NCBI GenBank assembly: GCA_003259005.1
Contig: QLII01000001.1
Location: 6,563,001 to 6,627,000 of the forward strand
Origin: Spirosoma telluris
GTDB lineage: Bacteria > Bacteroidota > Bacteroidia > Cytophagales > Spirosomataceae
Direction: 5' to 3'
Length of the DNA stretch: 64,000 bases
Position 1 is the stretch's first letter. Each line of letters opens with the position of its first letter. Shown piece by piece: positions 18,154 through 26,396 of the stretch. The position numbers were made by a program, and so were the translations under genes. Under the pieces are notes generated by a model. The model did no database searches. It saw only the letters and a program-made list of their open reading frames with translations, and was not told where the DNA came from.

Positions 18154-20745
18154 TTATCTGATCTGCTGCCCAATTGTGAAGTGGAATTGACCGGATGCTT
18201 TGTCTTTCACACCCGGAATCTTGTCGAAACCATACCCATAATCAATCCCGATCAAACCAAAGGCAGGCATGAAGATACGGGCACCGAAACCCATTGATCG
18301 CTTCAGATCGAACGGATTATATTGCTTATAGCTCGCCCAGTTATTACCCGCTTCCAGGAAGGTTAGCACAAAGATGGTTGCCGATGGGTTCAGGGATACA
18401 GGATAACGAAGTTCTGCCACGAATTTGTTGTAAACAACACCACCCTGACTACGAGCTGTCTGATCCACAGCCCGATCATAATCGGCCGTATAAACACTGC
18501 GGTCGTCGTAACCACGCAAACCAATAATGTCCTGCGCCAGAGCGAACTGACCTTGACCAGCTAAGCCTGAACCACCCAATATAAACCGTTCAAATGGTCC
18601 AATTGTCGTGCGTTTGTTATAGCTACCCAGGAAGCCTAAGTGAGCCCGTGTATTCAATACTAATTTACCAAATACAGTCTGGAACCAGCTAGCGTCGAAC
18701 ATCCATTTGTGGTATTCGACAAACTTATATTTATCCTTTGGCGCTTCTGTTGCCGTTGTAGTACGCCAGGCCGAATACGGAGGAGTAAATGAGCCACTCA
18801 ACGTAAACGACGAACCATTACGTGGGAACTGCGGGTTATCGATACTGTTCCGCGAAATCGTTGTATTGAAGGTAATGTTGTTTGAAATACCGTCTTTATA
18901 GCCGATGTAGAACAAATCGAGGTTGTTCAGATCATAGCGCTGGTACGAAATCGAGTTGGTCAGCGAGAAGTAATCATCTGGTATTTTCAACTGACGACCT
19001 AAACCAATGGTAATCGCGGTGTTCGTGTAAGAGCCTGTTGGTGTACGACCCTGTAAACTCTGGTAAATACTGTATGGGTTAGCTGGGTCGTAGAATGTCC
19101 GGTACACCGTGTGGCTGGCACTAACCGACAGTGCATTTGGCTTACGACCCCCTAACCAGGGTTCCGTAAACGATAATGAATACACCTGGTACTGACTGCC
19201 GTTGGCCTGGAAGCGTAGCTGTACCCGTTGCCCATCGCCCGCCGGTAGCGGTTTCCAGGCGCTGAAGTTCGGGATGTTGCGGGCCGAGAAATTGTTGAAC
19301 GTTAGACCAAGCGTTCCTACAAAGCCCACGTAACCACCCCAGCCACCCGACAACTCAATCTGATCAGACGGTTTTTCTTCCACTGTGTATTCAATATCCA
19401 CGGTCCCATCACTCTGTGGTACGGGGTTGATGCCAATTTTCTCGGGGTCAAAATAACCGAGCGTAGACAGTTCCCGCTGGGTACGAATCAGGTTTGTTTT
19501 GGAGAATTTCTGGCCGGGCAGTGTCCGAATGGTACGCATGACAACGTGATCGCTGGTTTTGGTATTACCGTTCAGAATCACTTTGTTGATCGTGGCCTGC
19601 TTTCCTTCGAAAATACGGATTTCAAGGTCGATAGAGTCTCCTTCGATGGATTTCTCGATAGGCTGTGCATTGTAATACAGATAGCCAAGATCCATATATT
19701 GCGAACTTAAATCCTGACCTGGATTGCCGTTCATCCGCTTATCTAAATCTTCAGGGTTATACACATCACCCTTGTTTACGCCCAGAACCTGACGAAGCTG
19801 AGCGGCTGTATAGAGGTAGTTACCTGAAAAATCAATATTGCGGTAGTAATACTGGTGACCTTCATTCAGCTTCAGGTTGATGCTGATCGTATTACCTCCT
19901 TTGTGGATTACCGTATCACTCTCAATCGTCGCGTCACGGTAGCCAAGTTTATTGTAATACTCAAGGAGTTTCTTTTTGTCTTCTTCATACTTCTTCGGGA
20001 CAAATTTCGATGGGGTAAACACACGTCCGAACCGTTGTTCTTTCGTGCTCTTCATCTTCATCCGCACAGCAGCCTCATCCAGTTCGTTAAGTCCTTCAAA
20101 ATTGATTTTCGATATCTTTACTTTCTGGCCTTTGTCGACCAGTACCCGCATGGTTGCGTTGTTACGGGTGCTGTCGGGGACGGTTGTAATTTTAACCTTC
20201 GTATTCAGATACCCTTTATCGACAAAGTATTTACGCACGGCCATCTGCGTATTTTTGGTGATCGTGTTGGTCACGATTTTACCCAGATTGAGTTTTATCT
20301 TGTCTTTCAGGTTGTCTTGCTCGCCTTTTTTAACCCCCAGAAAACTAACCCGGTAAAGGCGGGGCCGCTCTTGTACCCGAAACATCAGCGAAACCTTAGT
20401 ATCATTAACATTCGTGGCAAATAGCTCGACATTATCCAGCAGGCCTGATTCCATCAATTTACGAACGGATGAGCCGATGACTTCGCCGGGAATACGAATT
20501 TTATCGCCTACTTTCAGGCCAGCCAGCGATACAAGTGAATTAGGGTCGAGGTAGCGAGTACCTGTTACGGTTAATCCCGAAATTTCATATTCCTTCGGGT
20601 TGGCGTAGTTAAGCAAGTCGTTTGTTTCTGTAGGAGCAGCACTGGGTACGCCTACACCCACGCGCACTTGCGCCCATCCCTGAGCGGGCAATAGGCCGAT
20701 AAGCAAGTAAACGGCTCCCAATAGGACTTTTATACGGTGTTCCAA
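18154..20745 (-). CDS. bamA: Outer membrane protein assembly factor BamA
   Basis: Core subunit of the beta-barrel insertion machine. Signal peptide (LLIGLLPAQGWAQ), a series of POTRA domains over about residues 50-460 (EISGLTVTGTRYLDPNSL, VSFLGVKKGEQDNL, INKVILNGNTKTSDHVVMRT), then a 16-strand barrel starting near IELSGGWGGYVGF and including the loop-6 motif GLRGYDDRS near residue 745. 863 residues. The only plausible start is TTG at 20745: no in-frame ATG precedes the signal peptide and a stop lies five codons upstream. Confidence 0.95.
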   Translation of the reverse strand: MEHRIKVLLGAVYLLIGLLPAQGWAQVRVGVGVPSAAPTETNDLLNYANPKEYEISGLTVTGTRYLDPNSLVSLAGLKVGDKIRIPGEVIGSSVRKLMESGLLDNVELFATNVNDTKVSLMFRVQERPRLYRVSFLGVKKGEQDNLKDKIKLNLGKIVTNTITKNTQMAVRKYFVDKGYLNTKVKITTVPDSTRNNATMRVLVDKGQKVKISKINFEGLNELDEAAVRMKMKSTKEQRFGRVFTPSKFVPKKYEEDKKKLLEYYNKLGYRDATIESDTVIHKGGNTISINLKLNEGHQYYYRNIDFSGNYLYTAAQLRQVLGVNKGDVYNPEDLDKRMNGNPGQDLSSQYMDLGYLYYNAQPIEKSIEGDSIDLEIRIFEGKQATINKVILNGNTKTSDHVVMRTIRTLPGQKFSKTNLIRTQRELSTLGYFDPEKIGINPVPQSDGTVDIEYTVEEKPSDQIELSGGWGGYVGFVGTLGLTFNNFSARNIPNFSAWKPLPAGDGQRVQLRFQANGSQYQVYSLSFTEPWLGGRKPNALSVSASHTVYRTFYDPANPYSIYQSLQGRTPTGSYTNTAITIGLGRQLKIPDDYFSLTNSISYQRYDLNNLDLFYIGYKDGISNNITFNTTISRNSIDNPQFPRNGSSFTLSGSFTPPYSAWRTTTATEAPKDKYKFVEYHKWMFDASWFQTVFGKLVLNTRAHLGFLGSYNKRTTIGPFERFILGGSGLAGQGQFALAQDIIGLRGYDDRSVYTADYDRAVDQTARSQGGVVYNKFVAELRYPVSLNPSATIFVLTFLEAGNNWASYKQYNPFDLKRSMGFGARIFMPAFGLIGIDYGYGFDKIPGVKDKASGQFHFTIGQQIR

Positions 20746-20852
20746 GTTGTATGCGTGTTAATTGATTGATTGTCTGGACTCAATTTGAACGCCTGGGGTT
20801 GGAATACTTACCATTTATTTCTCACCTGCCAGAGCCCGCGCCCGAATCCACT

Positions 20853-21590
20853 TTATTTTACTAATTGTTCACTGATTTTGCCAAATCGGCGTTCCCGTTG
20901 TTGATAACTCAAAATAGCTTCGTATAAATGCGCTTTACGGAAGTCGGGCCAAAGTACATCGGGCATATATAATTCCGCATAAGCCAATTGCCAGAGCATA
21001 AAATTGCTGATTCGCATTTCACCACTGGTGCGGATCATTAGTTCGGGATCTGGAATGCCGCCCGTAGCAAGGTGTTGATCAAAAACAGTTTCGTCGATCT
21101 GCTCGGGGGTAAGTTTTCCATCGCGCACGTCGGCTGCCAGTTTGCGGGTTGCTTCCAGAATATCCCAGCGACCGCTATAGCTAAGGGCTAATAGCAGCGT
21201 TAGGCCCGTATTCTGGTTAGTCTCCCGAATGGCCTCGGTCAGTTCACGCCGACAGTCGGCGGGTAAACTGTTAATGTTACCGATGGTTCCCAACCGCACG
21301 TTGTTATCCATTAAAGTTTTTATTTCCCCCCGAATCGTATGAACCAGCAGCGTCATGAGCGCGTCTACTTCAAACTTTGGTCGATTCCAGTTTTCAGTTG
21401 AAAAGGCGTAGAGCGTCAGGTATTTTACGCCTAACTCAGCGCAACCTTCCGTTACTTCGCGCACCGCCTTGATGGCATTACGGTGGCCAAACACCCGGGC
21501 AGCTCCCTGACGCTTAGCCCAGCGCCCGTTTCCGTCCATGATAACGGCTATGTGCTGAGGCAGATTGCTCGAGTCAATGTGTTCCTTCAT
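20853..21590 (-). CDS. uppS: Isoprenyl transferase (undecaprenyl diphosphate synthase)
   Basis: Cis-prenyl transferase making the C55 lipid carrier for peptidoglycan and polysaccharide synthesis. HIAVIMDGNGRWAKRQG holds the catalytic Asp, FGHRNAIKAVREV and YAFSTENWNRP follow, and MIRTSGEMRISNFMLWQ is the C-terminal signature. About 245 residues from ATG 21590; a TTG seven codons upstream is less likely. It heads the minus-strand envelope cluster uppS-bamA-OmpH-OmpH. Confidence 0.95.
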   Translation of the reverse strand: MKEHIDSSNLPQHIAVIMDGNGRWAKRQGAARVFGHRNAIKAVREVTEGCAELGVKYLTLYAFSTENWNRPKFEVDALMTLLVHTIRGEIKTLMDNNVRLGTIGNINSLPADCRRELTEAIRETNQNTGLTLLLALSYSGRWDILEATRKLAADVRDGKLTPEQIDETVFDQHLATGGIPDPELMIRTSGEMRISNFMLWQLAYAELYMPDVLWPDFRKAHLYEAILSYQQRERRFGKISEQLVK

Positions 21591-21990
21591 CCCAAGGGGG
21601 AGTTTTAACAAGAATTAAGTATTTAGCCTACAAAACTACCTAATTCCTAACAAACTGCCTGCATTGTCGGTAAATCTGATTACCGTTTCCGGGCTTAATA
21701 ATTGTTAATCGGGGATATGTGTCGACCTATGCCCTGTATTAGAGCCAGAAGAAGCACGCTGGATTTGAAATTAGTTGACTGTGGAGCAAGACGTGGGCTT
21801 TGGTTAGGCAAGGGTTGGGCTGGAAGCCTGCCAGCAGATTTTGCCTGAGGTAAGGCCTCTACTACGTTTTTCTGCGATAGGCAGCATGCGCAATAGACCT
21901 TCCTTTACTTGTTTGTGGATAACTCTGTGGGTAAGTGGGGGCAGAAGGGGAACAGTCCAAACGCAGAAAAGACGGTATTTGGAGAATTGT
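21591..21990. other. 400-base gap upstream of uppS, nothing identified
   Basis: No open frame with coding character on either strand. The stretch has some local self-complementarity (for example GAAGCCTGCCAGC with GCCTGAGGTAAGGC), and it could hold the uppS promoter or a small RNA, but I recognise no known RNA family. Confidence 0.3.
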
Positions 21991-22263
21991 TTATGACTGA
22001 CTGATGGAATTAGCCTTTTTTGCTCGTTTTACACCTTGATTTAGGGTGGGACTTAGTGATTCCCGATGGCTAATTGCGTAGTGACCTGCACCCTTTTGAA
22101 ACACTTTTTGTGGGTTTAACTCCTGCCTCAACGCTTGTTCCTGTTCTTGCCGAGCTTTCATCATAACTTTTGCTAGCTGGTCGAGTTTATAGGCTTTTCG
22201 GTCTTTAATAGACTGATAGACAATAAGGATCAGCAAAAGTGTGAAGTAAATAAGCATGCTCAT
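21991..22263 (-). CDS. Small hypothetical protein, one N-terminal membrane segment
   Basis: 90 residues: a hydrophobic anchor (MLIYFTLLLILIVYQS), then a basic helix (KDRKAYKLDQLAKVMMKARQ, EQEQALRQEL) and a polar tail. No family recognised. The ATG start and the anchor followed by a charged helix make it plausible as a real inner-membrane protein, but it stands alone between two gaps. Confidence 0.5.
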   Translation of the reverse strand: MSMLIYFTLLLILIVYQSIKDRKAYKLDQLAKVMMKARQEQEQALRQELNPQKVFQKGAGHYAISHRESLSPTLNQGVKRAKKANSISQS

Positions 22264-22610
22264 GGATGTACTAGTTTATATGGATTGTTGTAACAGGATC
22301 ATAGTAGAAGGGTGAAGTGCGCTAAAGAATAGGAAAGCTAGTGCTGATGGTATGGCTTATGTTATTTTGACCGAGAGTTAAGAATTGGGTCACTATTAAT
22401 AAGGTAAGTAATTCGATTTCATGACGAATAACATTCAATAGGTTTACGGGCGATTGACTAATGCGAAACGGCAAAAGGTATAAAACCGTCCAGTGTGTGT
22501 AACGCCCAGCCTGTTTCCCTGATTAACTCTCTGTATCTTTGCCGGAAGAAAACATAAATAGGATCGGTACGTTTTTTTATACGAACCTATTATTTTACTA
22601 ATCATAGTCA
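22264..22610 (+). promoter_or_regulatory. Promoter region of the FAS1 lipoprotein gene
   Basis: A gap of 347 bases with no gene. TATCTTTG at 22534-22541 matches the Bacteroidota -7 box TAnnTTTG and lies 69 bases before the FAS1 ATG. An imperfect hairpin (AATAGGATCGGTACG with ATACGAACCTATT, about 22556-22594) lies in the leader between promoter and start. The -33 box is weak. Confidence 0.5.
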
Positions 22611-23567
22611 ATGACTAAGTCGTTTTCATTGTTCCTGAGCCGACTATCGGTATTTGTATTGCTGTCGGTATCGTTAGGTTGCCAGAAACGGGATGAGGCC
22701 GTTGCAACTCCCCAAACCATTACTGACCGTATTCTGGAGGATAGCCAGTTTAGTTTATTACGGGTGGCTATGGCCTATGCAGAGGCTGGTGATGCACTTA
22801 AAGCCAGTAATTTGACCTTGTTTGCACCGACGGATGCCGCCTTTCAGGCAGCAGGCTTGGCAACCGAAGAGGCCATCAGAACGATGCCGAAAGAACAGGT
22901 ACGAAGCCTCGTTATGTATCATGTTCTGTATGGTCGAGTAGCAGCCGCTGCTATTCCTGCCGGGCAAAACTCGGTTGTTACCGCCAATAAAGGCATCGCC
23001 TTTGTCAATAAAACAACGGATGGTTCGATTTATGTGAACAGTGCGAAACTGATGCAAACCGATATCACAGTAGCCAATGGGTATATTCATGCGATTGATC
23101 GGGTCCTGACTCCCGCGACCGGGAATTTGCTGACGGCCATTCAGGCGAATCCGAATCTAACATTTTTATCGGCTGCCATCAAACGTGTTGCTGCCAGTAA
23201 TCCAACCTTGCTGGCTACGCTGGATAATGCATCATCCACTAACACAGTAACTGTCTTTGCACCGACCGATGCGGCTTTTAAGGCGGATAAGGTTTACAAT
23301 TCATTGGCCGCTATCGAATCAGCTAATCTACAGACACTCACGAATACGTTATTGTATCATGTGCTTTCGGGCGTGATGTTTTCCAATCAGTTTCAGTCGG
23401 GCAGCTTTACTACACTGCTTAGTGGGAATAAAGTGACTGTAATTGTAACGGGTAGCCAGCTTTCGGTGAAAGGGGCTAAAAATTCAACGGCGGCTTTTGT
23501 AAAACAGGCCGATTTGACGGCAAGCAATGGCGTCATCCATACCATTGACCAGGTCTTACAACCGTAG
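22611..23567 (+). CDS. Fasciclin (FAS1) domain lipoprotein, two FAS1 repeats
   Basis: Lipoprotein signal peptide with lipobox SLGC at residues 21-24. Two FAS1 domains: about residues 40-165 (LTLFAPTDAAFQAAGLATEEAI, YHVLYGRV, NGYIHAIDRVLTP) and 175-318 (VTVFAPTDAAFKADKVYN, LLYHVLSGV, NGVIHTIDQVL). FAS1 modules mediate adhesion, so this is probably a surface or periplasmic adhesion or matrix protein. First of three lipoprotein genes in the same orientation; gaps of 80 and 29 bases suggest co-transcription. Confidence 0.92.
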   Translation: MTKSFSLFLSRLSVFVLLSVSLGCQKRDEAVATPQTITDRILEDSQFSLLRVAMAYAEAGDALKASNLTLFAPTDAAFQAAGLATEEAIRTMPKEQVRSLVMYHVLYGRVAAAAIPAGQNSVVTANKGIAFVNKTTDGSIYVNSAKLMQTDITVANGYIHAIDRVLTPATGNLLTAIQANPNLTFLSAAIKRVAASNPTLLATLDNASSTNTVTVFAPTDAAFKADKVYNSLAAIESANLQTLTNTLLYHVLSGVMFSNQFQSGSFTTLLSGNKVTVIVTGSQLSVKGAKNSTAAFVKQADLTASNGVIHTIDQVLQP

Positions 23568-23647
23568 AAGGTATTCAATAATCAGTAGAAATTTTAATCG
23601 ACTTGCCAACGCATTGCCACAATCAGGGGTCATTTAGCGTACTAAGT

Positions 23648-24598
23648 ATGTTTGTTCAGTTATTTTTCATGGGTAAACTTCAGGTATTACTAGTCAGTGT
23701 CCTGCTGCTCGGTGGGTTAGCGTCCTGCAAAACGCAGGAGGTAGACCCCAGTGTAGCAACAACTTATGCCGCTAACATAAAAGATATTAGTGATTATGCC
23801 ACCAGCAAGGGGCTGTCTGGCACATCGACCAGTTCGGGATTGTTTTACGCAGTCACGAAGGCGAGTTCATCGACCATAGCTGCAAATTATGGGCAGGAAC
23901 TTGAGTTCACCTATACCTTGTCTGTATTGAGCCGAAGTACCAGTAATACGGCCGTTGTAACGGCTAAAAAGGTGGACTCAACCTATGCAGTAAACCCTAC
24001 GTTTGTTCCATTTATTAAAGGTGCGCTGAAAGAAGGGTTACAGGAAGGGCTTTTGCTCATGCACGAAGGCAATCAGTTTGTCTTGTTAATGCCTTCGATT
24101 CTGGCGTATGGTGATGTTAAGAGTTCTGATGGCCTGGTGGAAGCTAACTCATCGGTTCGGTTCGATGTAACCCTGAACCGAAGCCGAACCGAAGACCAGC
24201 AAATGGATGAATACATTGCCGCCAGCGGTTTAAGCCTTACCCAGCAAACCAATACCGGGCTACGCTTTTTTTTGACAACACCCAATGCCGCCGGCGATTC
24301 GGTAAAAACGGCCACAAGTGCAGGCAAGGTATTAACGCTAAAGTATGTAGCCAAACAGCTTCATGCGAAAACCGTAGTAGGATTTGATAGTACCAGTACT
24401 GGTTTAAACTTGTATAAGGATGCCGCTGGTTTTACCGAAGGACTAGCCAAAATGAGAGTAGGAGAGAAAGCAACATTCATATTCCCCTCATCACTTGGGT
24501 ACAGTACCAAAGGTCTTGTCGATAAGAGTACGGGCTTTTACAAGGTGTCGCCTTATGCGCCCCTGCGTTATGATGTTGAAGTGGTTTCGGCCAAATAA
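23648..24598 (+). CDS. Lipoprotein with two FKBP-type peptidyl-prolyl isomerase domains
   Basis: Lipobox GGLASC, then two FKBP-like units: one with GQELEFTYTLSVLSRS, EGLQEGLLLMHEGNQFVLLMPS and ILAYGDV, the second with KVLTLKYVAKQL, FDSTSTG, FTEGLAKMRVGEKATFIFPSSLGYS and YAPLRYDVEVVSA. FKBPs catalyse cis-trans isomerisation of Xaa-Pro bonds; here they would act outside the inner membrane. Several catalytic-pocket aromatics look replaced in the first unit, so it may be structural. Start is ATG 23648 or ATG 23669 (MGKLQVLLV), which fits the signal peptide equally well. Confidence 0.85.
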   Translation: MFVQLFFMGKLQVLLVSVLLLGGLASCKTQEVDPSVATTYAANIKDISDYATSKGLSGTSTSSGLFYAVTKASSSTIAANYGQELEFTYTLSVLSRSTSNTAVVTAKKVDSTYAVNPTFVPFIKGALKEGLQEGLLLMHEGNQFVLLMPSILAYGDVKSSDGLVEANSSVRFDVTLNRSRTEDQQMDEYIAASGLSLTQQTNTGLRFFLTTPNAAGDSVKTATSAGKVLTLKYVAKQLHAKTVVGFDSTSTGLNLYKDAAGFTEGLAKMRVGEKATFIFPSSLGYSTKGLVDKSTGFYKVSPYAPLRYDVEVVSAK

Positions 24599-24627
24599 AT
24601 CAGTAAGTTCTAATTAGTTGTTTTTCT

Positions 24628-25521
24628 ATGTTCATGCGTAAGCTACCTGTATTCATGTTCGGTCTCCTGTTAATGGGTGGGCTGTCCTCTTGCCAAAAAG
24701 AAGATGTCGGTCTTTCCGATGATCAAATTCTGGAATCGAATAAAGCCGATATTCTCGACTATGCCGCCCGCAAAAGCCTGGGAGGGTCAATGACCTCTAC
24801 CGGCGTTTATTATGCGCTGAATAAAGCCAGTGGTTCTACAGTAGCTCCGGGGGTTGGCCAGGAAGTAGAGTTTAATTACAAATTGTATTTGTTATCACGT
24901 AATAGTGCGAATGCTGTCATCGAAACGTTTGTCGATTCAACCTACGCTACTAAGTCCAGCTATGTCTACATCGTTGCAAACACACCAGGTTTGACAGAAG
25001 GACTTCTAAAAATGAATGAGGGTGATCAATCCTACATTCTGCTGCCATCTACCTATGCCTTTGGCAGAACAGGTGCTGGCAACGGCGTAATTCCTCCAAA
25101 CTCACCCGTTCGTATTGATGTTAAAATGAAACGGGCTCGCACCGAAGATCAGCAAATAGATGAATACCTCACTGCCAATAAACTAACGCCAACTGAAGTT
25201 ACCCAGAGTGGACTACGATTTGTAAGAACCCTCACCAACTCGGCAGGTGCTACGACTACGCCTACCCAAACGCTCACTATTAAGTATAGAGGGCAGTTAT
25301 TAAGAGCTACATCAGCTTTTGATAGCACTGGTACCGGTACTTATTCTTCAGTAGCCAGTCAATTTGTTCCAGGGTTTGCCGAAGGTCTCGCTAAACTTAG
25401 AGTTGGTGAAAAAGCAACGATTGTCTTCCCCTCAAAAATCGGTTACGGATCAACAGGCTATCAGGTCATTCCGGCTTATGCCCCTCTCCGGTTCGACATC
25501 GAGCTGGTTTCGGCGCAGTAA
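24628..25521 (+). CDS. Lipoprotein with two FKBP-type peptidyl-prolyl isomerase domains
   Basis: Close paralogue of the preceding gene: lipobox GGLSSC, shared word ARTEDQQIDEYLTANKLT between the two units, first unit VGQEVEFNYKLYLLSR through EGDQSYILLPSTYAFG, second unit TLTIKYRGQLL, FDSTGTG, GFAEGLAKLRVGEKATIVFPSKIGYGS and YAPLRFDIELVSA. The second unit keeps more of the FKBP consensus. A tandem duplication 29 bases apart; probably a periplasmic foldase pair working on exported proteins. Confidence 0.88.
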   Translation: MFMRKLPVFMFGLLLMGGLSSCQKEDVGLSDDQILESNKADILDYAARKSLGGSMTSTGVYYALNKASGSTVAPGVGQEVEFNYKLYLLSRNSANAVIETFVDSTYATKSSYVYIVANTPGLTEGLLKMNEGDQSYILLPSTYAFGRTGAGNGVIPPNSPVRIDVKMKRARTEDQQIDEYLTANKLTPTEVTQSGLRFVRTLTNSAGATTTPTQTLTIKYRGQLLRATSAFDSTGTGTYSSVASQFVPGFAEGLAKLRVGEKATIVFPSKIGYGSTGYQVIPAYAPLRFDIELVSAQ

Positions 25522-25538
25522 GAATTGGGATGATAACC

Positions 25539-25578
25539 ACCAAAAAGGGTCGCTCTTGTAAGAGCGACCCTTTTTGGT
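25539..25578. terminator. Bidirectional terminator
   Basis: A perfect 19-base inverted repeat (ACCAAAAAGGGTCGCTCTT and its complement) around GT, with A and T tracts at the base of the stem. It lies between the convergent FKBP and SDR genes and works in both directions by design. Confidence 0.92.
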
Positions 25579-25611
25579 AGAGTAGTGAGGGTTTCTACCC
25601 ACGCTACTCTA

Positions 25612-26391
25612 CTATTTCGGTGCCATTCGTATGGCACCATCGAGCCGGATAACCTCGCCGTTCAGCATTGGATTTTCCAGAATGCTTTTAGCTAGCATAG
25701 CGTATTCGGCAGGTCGTCCGAGCCGTGACGGAAAAGGCACCTGCTGACCTAGTGAAAGCCGGGCTTCTTCAGGTAGGCTGGCTAGTAAAGGTGTTTCAAA
25801 GAGGCCCGGTGCAATGGTCATAACCCGAATACCCGTTCGGGCCAGGTCGCGGGCAATGGGAAGGGTCATGGCTACAATCCCCCCTTTCGAAGCCGCGTAA
25901 GCAGCCTGCCCGATTTGCCCATCATAGGCCGCTACAGATGCCGTGTTGATAATAACACCTCGTTCTCCCTCGTCGTTAGGCTGGTTATGTTCCATAGCCA
26001 GCGCAGCCAGTCGAATGACATTGAAGGTGCCGATGAGGTTAATTGAAATGACCTTCTGGAAGGCGGCTAGTGAGTGAGCACCATAAACGCCATCGACTTT
26101 GCCAATTGTTTTTCGGGCTTCGGCCACACCGGCACAGTTTATCGTCATTTGCAAACTACCAAAGGTGCCAATGGCCATATTAATGGCCGTTTGCACATCC
26201 GTTTCGTCGGTTACGTTGGTTCTGACGAAGCGGACAGTGGCCCCTAACTCCTCGGCAAGGGCATTTCCTCGCTCGTCGTTCAGGTCTAGAATAATAACAT
26301 TAGCTCCGTTCGCTACCAGCATTCGGGTGGCTGCTTCTCCCAGACCAGAAGCACCCCCGGAAACGATGGCGGTTGATGAGTTTAGTTGCAT
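25612..26391 (-). CDS. SDR family oxidoreductase, 3-hydroxyacyl-CoA dehydrogenase type 2-like
   Basis: Classical short-chain dehydrogenase: VSGGASGLGEAATRML (TGxxxGxG site), LDLNDERG with Asp after strand 2 (NAD preference), INCAGVAEARKT (NNAG position), IINTASVAAYDGQIG (catalytic Ser) and AAYAASKGGIV (YxxxK). The pattern including the DG...GAHSLAAF insertion and RLGRPAEYAMLAKSI resembles HSD17B10-type 3-hydroxyacyl-CoA dehydrogenases of beta-oxidation. 259 residues. It follows the FAD oxidoreductase by 5 bases, so they are co-transcribed. Confidence 0.88.
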   Translation of the reverse strand: MQLNSSTAIVSGGASGLGEAATRMLVANGANVIILDLNDERGNALAEELGATVRFVRTNVTDETDVQTAINMAIGTFGSLQMTINCAGVAEARKTIGKVDGVYGAHSLAAFQKVISINLIGTFNVIRLAALAMEHNQPNDEGERGVIINTASVAAYDGQIGQAAYAASKGGIVAMTLPIARDLARTGIRVMTIAPGLFETPLLASLPEEARLSLGQQVPFPSRLGRPAEYAMLAKSILENPMLNGEVIRLDGAIRMAPK

Positions 26392-26396
26392 GTTGT

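Noticed and set aside
19855..20424. Plus-strand open frames of up to 189 codons opposite bamA
   Set aside because: Antisense shadows of the POTRA region; no signal or motif of their own.
21660..21990. Possible structured RNA (6S, RNase P or SRP-like) upstream of uppS
   Set aside because: I could not find the conserved cores of these RNAs, and only weak local pairing is visible.
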